From Acaudatibacter sp035532115 (lineage in GTDB: Bacteria > Pseudomonadota > Alphaproteobacteria > Caulobacterales > Caulobacteraceae), in NCBI GenBank assembly GCA_035532115.1, contig DATKRO010000099.1:1-64000 (forward strand): 64,000 nucleotides of DNA. The letters are read 5' to 3'. Under the pieces are notes generated by a model. The model was not told the origin of the DNA. It was given only the letters and a program-made list of their open reading frames with translations, and searched no databases. Every line of letters begins with the position of its first letter. Within the stretch, counting starts at the first letter, position 1. Made by a program: the position numbers and the translations under genes. Shown here in pieces: positions 1-7,748 of the stretch.

Positions 1-1257
1 GCTCTGCAGGATGGAGGCGGCGACGACTGGTGGGCTGCGGCGATGCGCAGCCTGGCGAGGCGCGGCCGTTTCGTCCGCGCCGACGGGCAGGTCCGCCGCC
101 GCCGCCTCGCGCCCGGCGAGCCGCGCCCGTTCAGCTTCGCACCGCCGGCGGCTTCGACGCGGCCGAAGCTGCTGATGTTGGGTCCGCTGGAAGTCTCGAT
201 GAGCCTCTACTTCGATTTCCTCGAGGCCGAGGCGGGCGTCTGCGCCGGTTTCCGCCCCTTCACCAGCCTCGCGGTCGACGCCGCGCACCTGGCCGGCGCC
301 GACCTCGTGGTGCTGGTGCGCGATCTCGCCCGGTTCTGGGATGAAGGCGTGGTCGCATTCCTCGACGCGATCGGCGCGCCCTACGTCTGGTTCACCGACG
401 ACAATTTCCTGGCGCTGCGCAGCGAGGGCGGCGCTTCGCGCTTCTTCAGCGAGAGCCGGATGCGGCGCGCGCTCGAGGGCGCCGTCGCGCTCTGGGCTTC
501 GACGCCGGCGCTCGCGAAGGCGCTGGCGCCCCTGCATGAGCGCATCGAGACCTGGGGTCCGGTGATCGACCCGGCGCTCAAGCCGCCGCCGCCGCGGGCC
601 GGGCCGCTCACCATCGCCCTGGCCGGCGGCGACTTCCGCCTGCCGGGCCTGCGGGCGGGGCTCAATGATCGGTTGAGGGCGCTCGCCCAGGAGGCGCCCT
701 TGCGTCTGCTGGCGACGCCGGCGGCGGGCGAACGGCTGCGGCGCGACATCGCCGCGGCCGAAGTGGTCGTGCTGCCGCCCGAGCCTTCGTTCCGGCAGTT
801 CATCCGCGCCTGGGGCGCCTTTGCTCCCGACATCCTGCTGCATCCGGCCGGCGCCACCGCCAATGCGGCCTTCAAGTGCCCGACCGCGGCGATCGTCGCC
901 CACCATCTCGGCGCCGCGCCCGCCGTGACCGACGAGCCGGCCTACGCCGGCTGGGGCGAGGCGGAGGGCGTGAGCGTGCTCGCAGCGGACGGGGACGGAC
1001 TGGAGCTGCTGGCGCAGGCCGTGCGCGAGCCGGAGCGCCGCGCGCGCCTGCAGGCGCGTCTGGCGCTCGCCATGCGCCAGCGCTTCTCCGGCGCCGCCCA
1101 GACGACGCGGCTGCAAACCTGGCTCGCGAGTCGGCCGCCCGCGCCGCCGCGCGACCTGCGCATCCTGCGCGACCCGCGTTTCGCCGCGCGCAGGTCGGTC
1201 CTGGCGCTGGCCCGCGCCACCCGCGGCTTCAGGCAGGCGCTGGAGCGCCCAGAATGA
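1..1257 (+). CDS. Glycosyltransferase-like protein (GT-B type), 5' end probably outside window
   Basis: This is probably a two-domain GT-B glycosyltransferase acting in envelope or O-glycan assembly; donor and acceptor cannot be read. The frame is open back to base 1. The first ATG is at base 43 but has no convincing ribosome site, and the codons before it look like protein (an Asp-Asp-Trp-Trp stretch), so I treat the gene as cut by the window edge. Counting from that ATG, a first Rossmann-like half contains VWFTDDNF at residues 115–122. A second half starts near residue 190, and a late segment around IVAHHLGAAPAVTDEP resembles the nucleotide-sugar loop of GT-B enzymes. It converges on, and overlaps by 29 bases, the WaaG-like gene on the other strand. 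The family assignment rests on overall pattern, not on a diagnostic motif. Confidence 0.6.
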   Translation, partial: ALQDGGGDDWWAAAMRSLARRGRFVRADGQVRRRRLAPGEPRPFSFAPPAASTRPKLLMLGPLEVSMSLYFDFLEAEAGVCAGFRPFTSLAVDAAHLAGADLVVLVRDLARFWDEGVVAFLDAIGAPYVWFTDDNFLALRSEGGASRFFSESRMRRALEGAVALWASTPALAKALAPLHERIETWGPVIDPALKPPPPRAGPLTIALAGGDFRLPGLRAGLNDRLRALAQEAPLRLLATPAAGERLRRDIAAAEVVVLPPEPSFRQFIRAWGAFAPDILLHPAGATANAAFKCPTAAIVAHHLGAAPAVTDEPAYAGWGEAEGVSVLAADGDGLELLAQAVREPERRARLQARLALAMRQRFSGAAQTTRLQTWLASRPPAPPRDLRILRDPRFAARRSVLALARATRGFRQALERPE

Positions 1258-2332
1258 TGTCCGCCGCCCGTTCGAGGCCGCTGCAGAGGTCGCCCCGCCC
1301 GGCGTAGGCGAGCCCGTTCGCCGACCACCGCCGCCGCTGGTCCGGTCCGGCCCGCGCCAGCGCCTCGTCGAGCGCCCGCGCCCGGAACGGCTCGGCCAGG
1401 ACCACGCCCGCGTCGGCGTTGCGGACATGTTCGCCATAGCCGCAGACGCCCGTCGCGATCACCGGCAGGCCGCCCGCCATGGCTTCCAGGATCACCGTGC
1501 CGGTGACGTCGGCCCGCGCCGGGTGCACCAAGAGGTCGGCGCCCGCGATCGTGCGCGGAACTTCCGCGTCGGCCAGGAAGCCCAGCCAGCGCACCCGCGC
1601 CTCGACGCCCAGCCGCCGCGCCAGCCGCCGCGCCGCGCGCCCGCCCGGGCTGGCCGGATCCAGGCCACAGACCAGCAGGCGCGCTTCCGGCGCGCGGGCC
1701 AGGGCGGCCAGGGTCCGGTCGAGACCCTTGGTGCCGGGCTGCAGACCCATCCAGAGCCAAATCGGGACGCCCGCCCTCGCCAGGTCGCGATCGGGCGGCG
1801 CTGCCGCGATCCTCAGGCGATCGACGGTGGGCGGCAGCAGCAGGAGCCGTTCGCGCGCCGCCGCGTCGTTGCGGGCGATGGCCTCGAGCTGGACGCTGGA
1901 AAGGCAGAGCACCCGCGTCGGGCTCGCCGGCCCGAAGGCGGCGCGCTCCAGGGCGGCGAAGGTGCGGTAGCGGGGCAGCAGGCTCTTCCAGAAGCCCGGC
2001 CGCCCCCGCGAGGGATCGGCGCAGAAGACGAGGTCGAAGCCGGGGATGGCGTGGAAGGCCACCGTGCGGTCGAAACGGCCGGCGACGGCGGCGCCGGCGT
2101 CCGCGGCGAAGGCGGCCATGCGCCCGTGGCTGGTGTGGCCGCGCCGGGCGATCGTCTCGACGGCGAGGCCCGCCGGCGCGGATTGCGGCGCGCCCGTCGT
2201 CACCGCGGTCACGGCTGAGCCGCGGCGCATCAGTTCGGCGGCGAGGCGCAGGCAGTGCTGCTCCAGCCCCCCGGCGGGCGAGAGGCCGAAGATCGCCAGC
2301 GCGATGCGTCGCGGCGGCCTAGACTCGGTCAT
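1229..2332 (-). CDS. WaaG-like glycosyltransferase, family 4
   Basis: This GT4 transferase is likely to add a hexose to the lipopolysaccharide core or a related surface glycan at the inner face of the cytoplasmic membrane. The 367-residue protein has the glycine-rich N-terminal loop FGLSPAGGLEQH, an AFHAIPGFDLVFCADPS block matching the 'PGLDVYFAADV' region of WaaG/RfaG, and the LLPP turn that follows. The C-terminal donor site reads GTVILEAMAGGLPVIATG followed by CGYGEHV, with the two glutamates of the E-x7-E motif. The WaaG-like combination is fairly specific, but the sugar is an inference. It is the last gene of a four-gene minus-strand operon, and its start overlaps the preceding gene by 14 bases. 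Confidence 0.82.
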   Translation of the reverse strand: MTESRPPRRIALAIFGLSPAGGLEQHCLRLAAELMRRGSAVTAVTTGAPQSAPAGLAVETIARRGHTSHGRMAAFAADAGAAVAGRFDRTVAFHAIPGFDLVFCADPSRGRPGFWKSLLPRYRTFAALERAAFGPASPTRVLCLSSVQLEAIARNDAAARERLLLLPPTVDRLRIAAAPPDRDLARAGVPIWLWMGLQPGTKGLDRTLAALARAPEARLLVCGLDPASPGGRAARRLARRLGVEARVRWLGFLADAEVPRTIAGADLLVHPARADVTGTVILEAMAGGLPVIATGVCGYGEHVRNADAGVVLAEPFRARALDEALARAGPDQRRRWSANGLAYAGRGDLCSGLERAADIILGAPAPA

Positions 2333-3533
2333 CCAGCGAAAGCTCCGCCGCCACGTGGGCGAACCCCGGCAGCAGCTCGCCGATCAGCCTCGCCAGCTCC
2401 GCGCGGGTCGGCGTCGGCAGGGCGCCGCTCGCATGGTCGGCAAGACGGTCCAGCACCCTCTCCAGCGCCGCCCGGTCCAGCCTCGCCGGCGCCAGCAGCT
2501 CCAGCGAGGCGAGGCCCATCGCCTCCACCCTTTCGCCTTGGCCGCGGAAGACCTCGACCGTCTTCTCTCCCGAGGTGTCGCGCTCGGTCAGCAGCACCGG
2601 GTAGTCCTGGCCGCCCAGCGCCAGCCAGCGCTCGGCCTCGGGCGCCGCATCGACGAACACCGCCCGTCGCCCGCGCGCCTCCAGGAACCGCGCCGCGGTC
2701 TCGGAAAGCTCCACCGCGCCCGAGGCCGGATCGAACCGCGGCGCGGCGATCCGTCCGCCCGGCGCGGCCTCGTCGGCGATGAGGCAGATGCGCGCCGCCT
2801 CGCGCGCCGAGATGAAGTAGCGGCGCGTGTCGCGCGGCGCGGCCAGGGCCTGACCGGCGGCGAAGCGCTGCAGATAGCTCTCCAGCAGGCTGCCGCTGGA
2901 ATAGGCGACGTTGGCGAAGCGTGCGCTCGACGTCTTCGGCGCGGTCGCGTCCTGCGCCTCGGCGAAGACCGCGTGCTCCATCAAGAGCTTGGTGGCGCCC
3001 ATGAAGCTCGCCGGATCGGCGGCCTTGTCGGTGGAGACGACGAAGTGCCGCTGCGCCAGCCGCCCGCGCGCCAGATGCCGGGCGAAGCGGCGCTGGGCCA
3101 CCACGTTGACGCCGATCATGTGCAGCGCGGTGAAGACATTCTTCTCCGAACGCACGTGCTTGACCGCCGCGAAGTTGAACACGAGATCGAACGGAGCCTT
3201 CGCCTCCACCAGGCCAAGGCCGGGCGCAGCGCCGAAATCGAGGGCGTTGAAGCCGATGCGCGCGTCTGGCGCCAGGTCGCGGCTGCGGATGTCGCGGGCC
3301 AGCCGCGCCAGGCCGTTCTCGTCGATATCGATGAGTTCCAGCCGCCCCGGGGCGAAGGCCAGCAGCTGGCGCACCGCGGCCGAGCCGATGGTCCCGGCGG
3401 CGCCGACCACCAGGATCGCGGCGCCGGCGATGCGGTGCTCCAGCGCCGCGCGCCGATCGGCCCAGTCGGCGTCCAGCGCCTCGGAGAACGCCGAGCGGCC
3501 GATCCCTTCGGAGTCAAGCGCAGGATCGAGCAT
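2319..3533 (-). CDS. CapD/FlaA1-like polysaccharide biosynthesis NAD-dependent dehydratase
   Basis: This short-chain dehydrogenase-like enzyme belongs to the Polysacc_synt_2 family, whose members are mostly UDP-HexNAc 4,6-dehydratases or 5-epimerases making deoxy sugars. The NAD-binding loop GAAGTIG is at residues 44–50. The catalytic TDK triad lies in STDK (167–170), followed by SFMGATK (176–182), in which Met replaces the usual SDR Tyr, as is normal for this family. At 404 residues with no transmembrane segments it is the soluble form, not the WbpM-like membrane form. It overlaps the upstream epimerase-like gene by 20 bases and the downstream WaaG-like gene by 14 bases, so the four genes are translationally coupled. 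The exact sugar product cannot be told from sequence. Confidence 0.82.
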   Translation of the reverse strand: MLDPALDSEGIGRSAFSEALDADWADRRAALEHRIAGAAILVVGAAGTIGSAAVRQLLAFAPGRLELIDIDENGLARLARDIRSRDLAPDARIGFNALDFGAAPGLGLVEAKAPFDLVFNFAAVKHVRSEKNVFTALHMIGVNVVAQRRFARHLARGRLAQRHFVVSTDKAADPASFMGATKLLMEHAVFAEAQDATAPKTSSARFANVAYSSGSLLESYLQRFAAGQALAAPRDTRRYFISAREAARICLIADEAAPGGRIAAPRFDPASGAVELSETAARFLEARGRRAVFVDAAPEAERWLALGGQDYPVLLTERDTSGEKTVEVFRGQGERVEAMGLASLELLAPARLDRAALERVLDRLADHASGALPTPTRAELARLIGELLPGFAHVAAELSLDDRV

Positions 3534-4440
3534 CGGCGCCCTTTCCGGCCGCGGCGTCGACGAGACCGGCGGCGCGCCCGGTCAGCGCCGACAGATCGGC
3601 GTCGGGGACGAAGCCCAGCAGCTCGCCGCACCTGCCCGGATCGCCGACGGACCAGGCGAGTTCGCCCCCGGGTGCGCCCACTTCCTCGAGCGCCGGCGGA
3701 CGTCGCATCGCCGAGAGCGTCGCCTCGATCAGCGCGCGCGCCGTGCGCCCCTCGCCGGTGCACACATTGATCACCTCGCCCCAGGCGCCGCGATCGATCA
3801 CCGCCTCGGCGGCGCGGATCACGTCGTCCAGGGCCACGAAGTCGCGCACGGCGCCCAGCGGTCCCATCGAGATGCGGCGCGGCTCGGGGCCGGACGCGGC
3901 GGCGGCCGCCTTGGCGACGAAGCTCGAGAACACCTGGCCGCCTCCGGGCGCAGCGGCGACGACGTTGAAGAGCCGCAGCGCCGTGACGCGCACGCCCGAT
4001 GTAGCGGCCGCCAGAAAGGCGCAACGCTCGGCCGCGAGCTTGGCGATACCATAGGCCTCGCCCGGCGTGCATGGGTCGGTCTCCCGCCAGGGCCGGCCGG
4101 CGGCGCCGGCGCCATATTGCGCCGCCGATCCGAACAGCAGCAGCCTTGCCGCGGGCGCGGTCTCAGCGAGGGTTTCAGCGAGCCGCGCGCTCGCGAGCGC
4201 ATTGTCTCTCAGAAGAGCGCTCGGCGGACCGGAGGTGCGGCCGGCGGCGTGGACGACCACGTCCGGCCGGGTCTCGATCAGGGCGCGCTTCAGCAGGTCC
4301 GCATCGAGGAGATCGAACCCCCGGCGGCCCGCATCGCCCTCCCGCGCGCAGGCGATGAGGGTGATGTCGCCGCGCGCGCCCAGGCGCCGGGCCAGCGCGC
4401 CGCCGATGAAGCCGCCAGCGCCGGTGAGCAGAATGCGCAT
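3514..4440 (-). CDS. NAD-dependent epimerase/dehydratase (extended SDR)
   Basis: This is an extended short-chain dehydrogenase/reductase, likely acting on a nucleotide sugar in the same pathway as its neighbours. The Rossmann loop TGAGGFIGG begins at residue 6, and the catalytic pair is Tyr130 and Lys134 in AYGIAK. An open frame extends 28 codons upstream, but the ATG at 4440 gives the typical N-terminus MRILLTGAGGFIGG. That ATG also overlaps the preceding gene's stop codon by one base (TGATG), which fits operon coupling. At 308 residues it has the usual length for this class. The substrate is unknown; a GDP- or UDP-sugar epimerase/dehydratase fits the context, where a nucleotidyltransferase precedes it and a CapD-like enzyme follows. 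Confidence 0.82.
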   Translation of the reverse strand: MRILLTGAGGFIGGALARRLGARGDITLIACAREGDAGRRGFDLLDADLLKRALIETRPDVVVHAAGRTSGPPSALLRDNALASARLAETLAETAPAARLLLFGSAAQYGAGAAGRPWRETDPCTPGEAYGIAKLAAERCAFLAAATSGVRVTALRLFNVVAAAPGGGQVFSSFVAKAAAAASGPEPRRISMGPLGAVRDFVALDDVIRAAEAVIDRGAWGEVINVCTGEGRTARALIEATLSAMRRPPALEEVGAPGGELAWSVGDPGRCGELLGFVPDADLSALTGRAAGLVDAAAGKGADARSCA

Positions 4441-5159
4441 CAGGCGCCGAGAAAGCGGGCGGGATCGGCCTCGAAGTCGCGCGTCGCGGCCTCGTAGTGG
4501 TCGAGCCGGCCGATGTCCTTCCAATAGGCGCCCGGATCGAACGCCGCCACCTTGCGGCCCTCGGCCATGGCCGCGCGGATCAGATCGGGCATGTCGTAGG
4601 CCCCTCGCGCCGGCAGCAGCGCCAGGATTCGCCGCGACAGCGCATAGACCCCCGAGCTGACGTGGTAGCCGCGGCGCGGCTTCTCCTGATAGTCGGTGAC
4701 GAGGCCGCTCTGCGGATCGACGGCGACGACGCCGTAATCGACCTTTTCGTCCACCCAGGGCGTGAACAAAGTCGCCCAGGCGTCCTCGCGCCGGTGCGCC
4801 GCGGCCAGCTCGGCGAAGCTGAGGTCGGTCAGGGTGTCGCCGTTGACCACCAGGAAGTCCTCTCCGAGACCGGCGACCGCGCGCAGCCCCCCGGCGGTGC
4901 CGAGCGGCTCCGCCTCCACCTGGGTCTCGAGTTCGAGCCCCCAGCGCGAGCCGTCCCCCAGGAAGGCCTGCATCAAGGGCGCGAGATAGCCCAGGCAGAC
5001 CACCGCCCGCGCCACCCCCGCGGCCGCCAGCCGGGTCAGCAGGACATCGATGATCGGCCGCTCGCCGAGCGGCAGCAGCGGCTTGGGCACGCTCACGGTC
5101 AGCGGCGCCAGCCGCGTGCCGCGGCCGCCGGCCAGCACCACTGCGTCCATGCGGATCAT
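4440..5159 (-). CDS. Sugar-1-phosphate nucleotidyltransferase
   Basis: This enzyme activates a sugar 1-phosphate with an NTP to give an NDP-sugar and pyrophosphate. The signature LAGGRGTRLAPLT at residues 9–21, followed by Pro-Lys at 25–26, is the classic NTP-transferase loop. VVNGDTL carries the metal-binding aspartate. EKPRRGYHVSSGVYAL matches the sugar-binding strand, and YWKDIGRLDHY near the C-terminus is typical of the RfbA/HddC/MurU group. At 239 residues it has only the catalytic domain, without a left-handed helix domain. It is the first gene of the minus-strand glycan operon. Similarity to HddC and MurU makes a heptose or MurNAc phosphate substrate as likely as glucose or mannose phosphate. 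Confidence 0.86.
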   Translation of the reverse strand: MIRMDAVVLAGGRGTRLAPLTVSVPKPLLPLGERPIIDVLLTRLAAAGVARAVVCLGYLAPLMQAFLGDGSRWGLELETQVEAEPLGTAGGLRAVAGLGEDFLVVNGDTLTDLSFAELAAAHRREDAWATLFTPWVDEKVDYGVVAVDPQSGLVTDYQEKPRRGYHVSSGVYALSRRILALLPARGAYDMPDLIRAAMAEGRKVAAFDPGAYWKDIGRLDHYEAATRDFEADPARFLGA

Positions 5160-5172
5160 GGCCCGCAGAACT

Positions 5173-5207
5173 AGAGCGCGTTCCGCAAAACGGGAACCGG
5201 TTTTGCG
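5173..5207. repeat. Dispersed repeat with AAAAC/GTTTT hairpin, copy 1
   Basis: The segment starts AGAGCGCGTTCCGCAAAAC. It contains an 8-base inverted repeat, CGCAAAAC (5184–5191) and GTTTTGCG (5200–5207), separated by 8 bases. The same opening, AGAGCGCGTTCC followed by CAAAA, recurs at 50316. It lies in the 101-base gap downstream of the isochorismatase-like gene and upstream of the nucleotidyltransferase operon, so it could also end transcription of the former. Confidence 0.6.
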
Positions 5208-5260
5208 TCAGATCGCATCGTGCCCTGCGCCAGGCTGCCGCCCGCCGACGCTGCGCGCGA

Positions 5261-5803
5261 TCACCCCGCCGTCAGCGCCGCGGTCGCGACGACGCGGGCG
5301 CCGCGGGCGGCGAAGTCGCGGTTGTGGCGGGCGATGATCTCGGCGGCGCTCTCGCCCCCGAAGTCCCAGGTCCCGTGCGCGTCGGCGACGACGGTCACGC
5401 CAAGCCCGCGCGCCAGGGCGCCCGCGACGGTCGCCGCGACGCACTGGTCGGTCTGCGCGCCCAGGACGATCACCTCGGCAGCGCCGCCGATCCAGTCGCC
5501 CAGGGCGGCGTTGCTGAAGGCGTCGCCCACCGACTTGGAGAAGGTGGGCTCGTCCGCCGCCTGGCCCAGCGCCGGCCAGACCGCCCAGCCCGGCTTGCCG
5601 GGCGCAAGCGAATCGCCCGGCGCGCCGTCATGACGGACGAACGCCACCGGGCGGCCGCTGCGCCGCGCCCAGGCGATCACCGCGCGGGCGTTCTCCACCA
5701 GGCGCTCTGCGTCATGGAGCGGCGGCTCGAGCACGCCATCGAGCATGCCCGTCTGCAGATCGACGACGATCACCGGGGCGTTGGCGGGGCTGGGGGCGGT
5801 CAT
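5261..5803 (-). CDS. Isochorismatase-family cysteine hydrolase
   Basis: This cysteine hydrolase belongs to the isochorismatase/nicotinamidase superfamily and acts on small amides or vinyl ethers. The catalytic triad is visible: Asp15 in VVDLQTGM, Lys90 in FSKSVGD, and Cys121 in GAQTDQCV, with the usual cis-peptide region just before the cysteine. At 180 residues it has the normal length. It has no metal-binding DxHxxxH pattern of nicotinamidases, so it more likely belongs to the metal-free group such as YcaC or N-carbamoyl hydrolases. It is a single gene separated from the glycan operon by the hairpin repeat. No neighbour suggests the substrate. Confidence 0.82.
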   Translation of the reverse strand: MTAPSPANAPVIVVDLQTGMLDGVLEPPLHDAERLVENARAVIAWARRSGRPVAFVRHDGAPGDSLAPGKPGWAVWPALGQAADEPTFSKSVGDAFSNAALGDWIGGAAEVIVLGAQTDQCVAATVAGALARGLGVTVVADAHGTWDFGGESAAEIIARHNRDFAARGARVVATAALTAG

Positions 5804-5884
5804 GGACGAAGCCTAGGACGCGCCATGCGAAGTTCAAGCAGGAACTCCCGATCGGCCCGGCAGCGCGGGGGCCTGGAAAGTCAC

Positions 5885-6085
5885 TCACTTGGGTGATTTC
5901 GCCGCCTCGGCCTTCATCTTCTGGACCCACTCCCAGTTCGGCCCGCGTCCGGCGGGCGGATATACGACGTCCTCGTCGCCTTCCAGAAACGCGCGGTTGC
6001 CGTCGACGTAGTTCTTTGGCAGCGGCTTTCCCTTGGGCCAGGCGAAGATGTAGTGGGGCCGCTCGTCCTCGGGTTCAGCCGCCAT
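5885..6085 (-). CDS. Small hypothetical protein (66 aa)
   Basis: I do not recognise this 66-residue protein. It is hydrophilic and rich in charged, Tyr, Trp and Pro residues (FAWPKGKPLPKNYVDGN in the middle, WEWVQKMKAE near the end), with no signal peptide, membrane segment or cysteine. The composition looks like real protein rather than a high-G+C shadow, with Lys, Tyr, Asn and Phe present, and no other frame is better here. It stands between the isochorismatase-like gene and the response regulator on the same strand, with gaps of about 80 and 164 bases. Confidence 0.5.
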   Translation of the reverse strand: MAAEPEDERPHYIFAWPKGKPLPKNYVDGNRAFLEGDEDVVYPPAGRGPNWEWVQKMKAEAAKSPK

Positions 6086-6249
6086 GGTGCTTGCTCTCCA
6101 GATGGTCCGTCAGGCGCGTGGTCGCCCGCTCATCGCCAAGGTCGAGCATACCACGCCAGCCCGTCCCGCGCAGCAATTGTTCGCCGCAGTGTGGCTAGCT
6201 CGCGCCGCCATGAGCGTCGGCCACGCGCCGCTCGAGCAGGACGTCCCGA

Positions 6250-6618
6250 TCAGCCCAGCAGCGCCGCCAGCGCGGCGGTGAGCTGGTCCTTGCCCACGGG
6301 CTTCTGCAGCGTCGCGTCGGCGCCCAGGGTGGCGGCGGCGCGCAGCAGCAGGCCGGGGTCGAGCAGGCGGGCGCCGGCCGAGACGGCGATCACCTTCAGG
6401 CCCGGCCAGCGCGCCTTGAGGTCGACGATGGTCTCGATGCCGTCGCGGTTGGGCATCAGCATGTCGACGATGGCCGCGTCCGGCGGCCCGTCCGGCGCCA
6501 GGGCGAGGGCCGCCGCGCCATCCTCGGCGGCGAGGCTCCGATGCCCGGCCTGCGCCAGCGTCTCCGCCGCGATCTCGCGGAACACCGGATCGTCGTCGAC
6601 CACCAGAACCAGCGCCAT
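6250..6618 (-). CDS. Single-domain response regulator (CheY-like receiver)
   Basis: This 122-residue phospho-acceptor domain has no output domain, so it probably acts as a phosphorelay or protein-interaction switch. The acidic pocket is Asp8–Asp10 and the phospho-acceptor is Asp52 in AIVDMLMPNRDG. The switch residue is Ser80 in VIAVSAG, and the invariant Lys106 lies in LQKPVGK. The open frame runs far upstream but only as an antisense shadow of manC and the next gene; the ATG at 6618 gives a standard N-terminus MALVLVVDDDP. It is divergent from the manC-like gene and has no histidine kinase beside it. Many such stand-alone receivers occur in Caulobacterales signalling networks. Confidence 0.87.
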   Translation of the reverse strand: MALVLVVDDDPVFREIAAETLAQAGHRSLAAEDGAAALALAPDGPPDAAIVDMLMPNRDGIETIVDLKARWPGLKVIAVSAGARLLDPGLLLRAAATLGADATLQKPVGKDQLTAALAALLG

Positions 6619-6699
6619 CGTCTCACCTTGCATCCACGGCCCAGTATGACCGCGCCGCGGCGCTTGACCAGCCGCCGCGGTTGAGGCCCATGCGCGCCG

Positions 6700-7740
6700 A
6701 TGATCGTGCCGGTGATCCTGGCGGGCGGCGAGGGCAAGCGGCTGTGGCCGCTGTCGACGCCGGCGCGTCCCAAGCCGTTCATCGCGCTCACCGGCGAAGC
6801 CAGCCTGCTGGGCCAGACCCTGGCGCGCCTGAACGATGCTGCGATGTTCGCGAGCCCGATCATCGTCGGCGCGGCCGAGCATCGGTTCCTGATCGCAGAG
6901 GAGGCGCGCCGCTGCGGACCGGCGCGCATCGTGCTCGAGCCGGCGGGGCGAGGCACCGCGCCCGCCGCCGCCGCCGCCGCGCTCATCGCCGCGGCCGAGG
7001 ACCCCGAGGCGCTGCTGCTGATCGCGCCCGCCGACCACGCCATTCCTGACGCCGCCGGCTTCCGCGCCGCCGTCGCCCGCGGCGCCGGGGCCGCCTCTGG
7101 CGGGCGCTTCGTGCTCTTCGGCGTCCGGCCGGAGTTTGCGGCGACCGGCTACGGCTACATCATTCCGGGCGCCGGCGACGGCTCCGCCGTCCGCCCGGTG
7201 GAGCGGTTCGTCGAGAAGCCCTCGGAAGAGGCGGCCCGCGCCCTCATCGCCTCGGGCGGCCTCTGGAACAGCGGCATCTTCCTGATGGCCGCGCGCGCCC
7301 TGATCGCCGAACTCCAGCGCGCGGCGCCCGAGGTGCTGGCCGCGGCGCGCGCCGCGGTCGAGCTCGCCGTCGCCGACGCGGACTTCCTGCGCCTCGCGCC
7401 CGCGAGCTTCGCCGCCGCGCCCTCGATCTCGCTCGACGTGGCGGTGATGGAACGCACGCGCAAGGCCGCCGTGGTCGAGGCCGATTTCGCCTGGAGCGAC
7501 ATCGGCGTCTGGTCGGCGCTCTGGCGCGCCCTGCCGCACGATGGCGCCGGCAACGCCGTGCGCGGCCGCGCAGTGCTGGAGGACGCCCGCGGCTGCCTCG
7601 TCTTCGCCGACGGTCCCACCGTCGCCGTCATGGGCCTCAGCGATCTGGTCGTGGTGGCCACGCCCGAACGGGTTCTGGTGGCCCCCAAACACCGCGACCA
7701 GGACCTGCGCGCCCTGGTCGATCGGGCCTCGGCGCCCTGA
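6700..7740 (+). CDS. Mannose-1-phosphate guanylyltransferase (short ManC type)
   Basis: This enzyme makes GDP-mannose from mannose 1-phosphate and GTP, feeding mannose-, fucose- or perosamine-containing surface glycans. The nucleotide loop GGEGKRLWPLSTPARPKPF (9–27) is the hallmark of the ManC group. Further family blocks are APADHAI, FGVRPEFAATGYGYI, FVEKPSEEAA and WNSGIFL. At 346 residues it lacks the C-terminal phosphomannose-isomerase cupin of bifunctional enzymes. The start at 6700 gives MIVPVILAGG. The gene is divergent from the response regulator and ends 8 bases from the converging phosphoesterase gene. Its closeness to the glycan operon suggests a shared pathway, but no shared transcript is possible because the strands differ. 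Confidence 0.88.
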   Translation: MIVPVILAGGEGKRLWPLSTPARPKPFIALTGEASLLGQTLARLNDAAMFASPIIVGAAEHRFLIAEEARRCGPARIVLEPAGRGTAPAAAAAALIAAAEDPEALLLIAPADHAIPDAAGFRAAVARGAGAASGGRFVLFGVRPEFAATGYGYIIPGAGDGSAVRPVERFVEKPSEEAARALIASGGLWNSGIFLMAARALIAELQRAAPEVLAAARAAVELAVADADFLRLAPASFAAAPSISLDVAVMERTRKAAVVEADFAWSDIGVWSALWRALPHDGAGNAVRGRAVLEDARGCLVFADGPTVAVMGLSDLVVVATPERVLVAPKHRDQDLRALVDRASAP

Positions 7741-7748
7741 CCCCCGAC

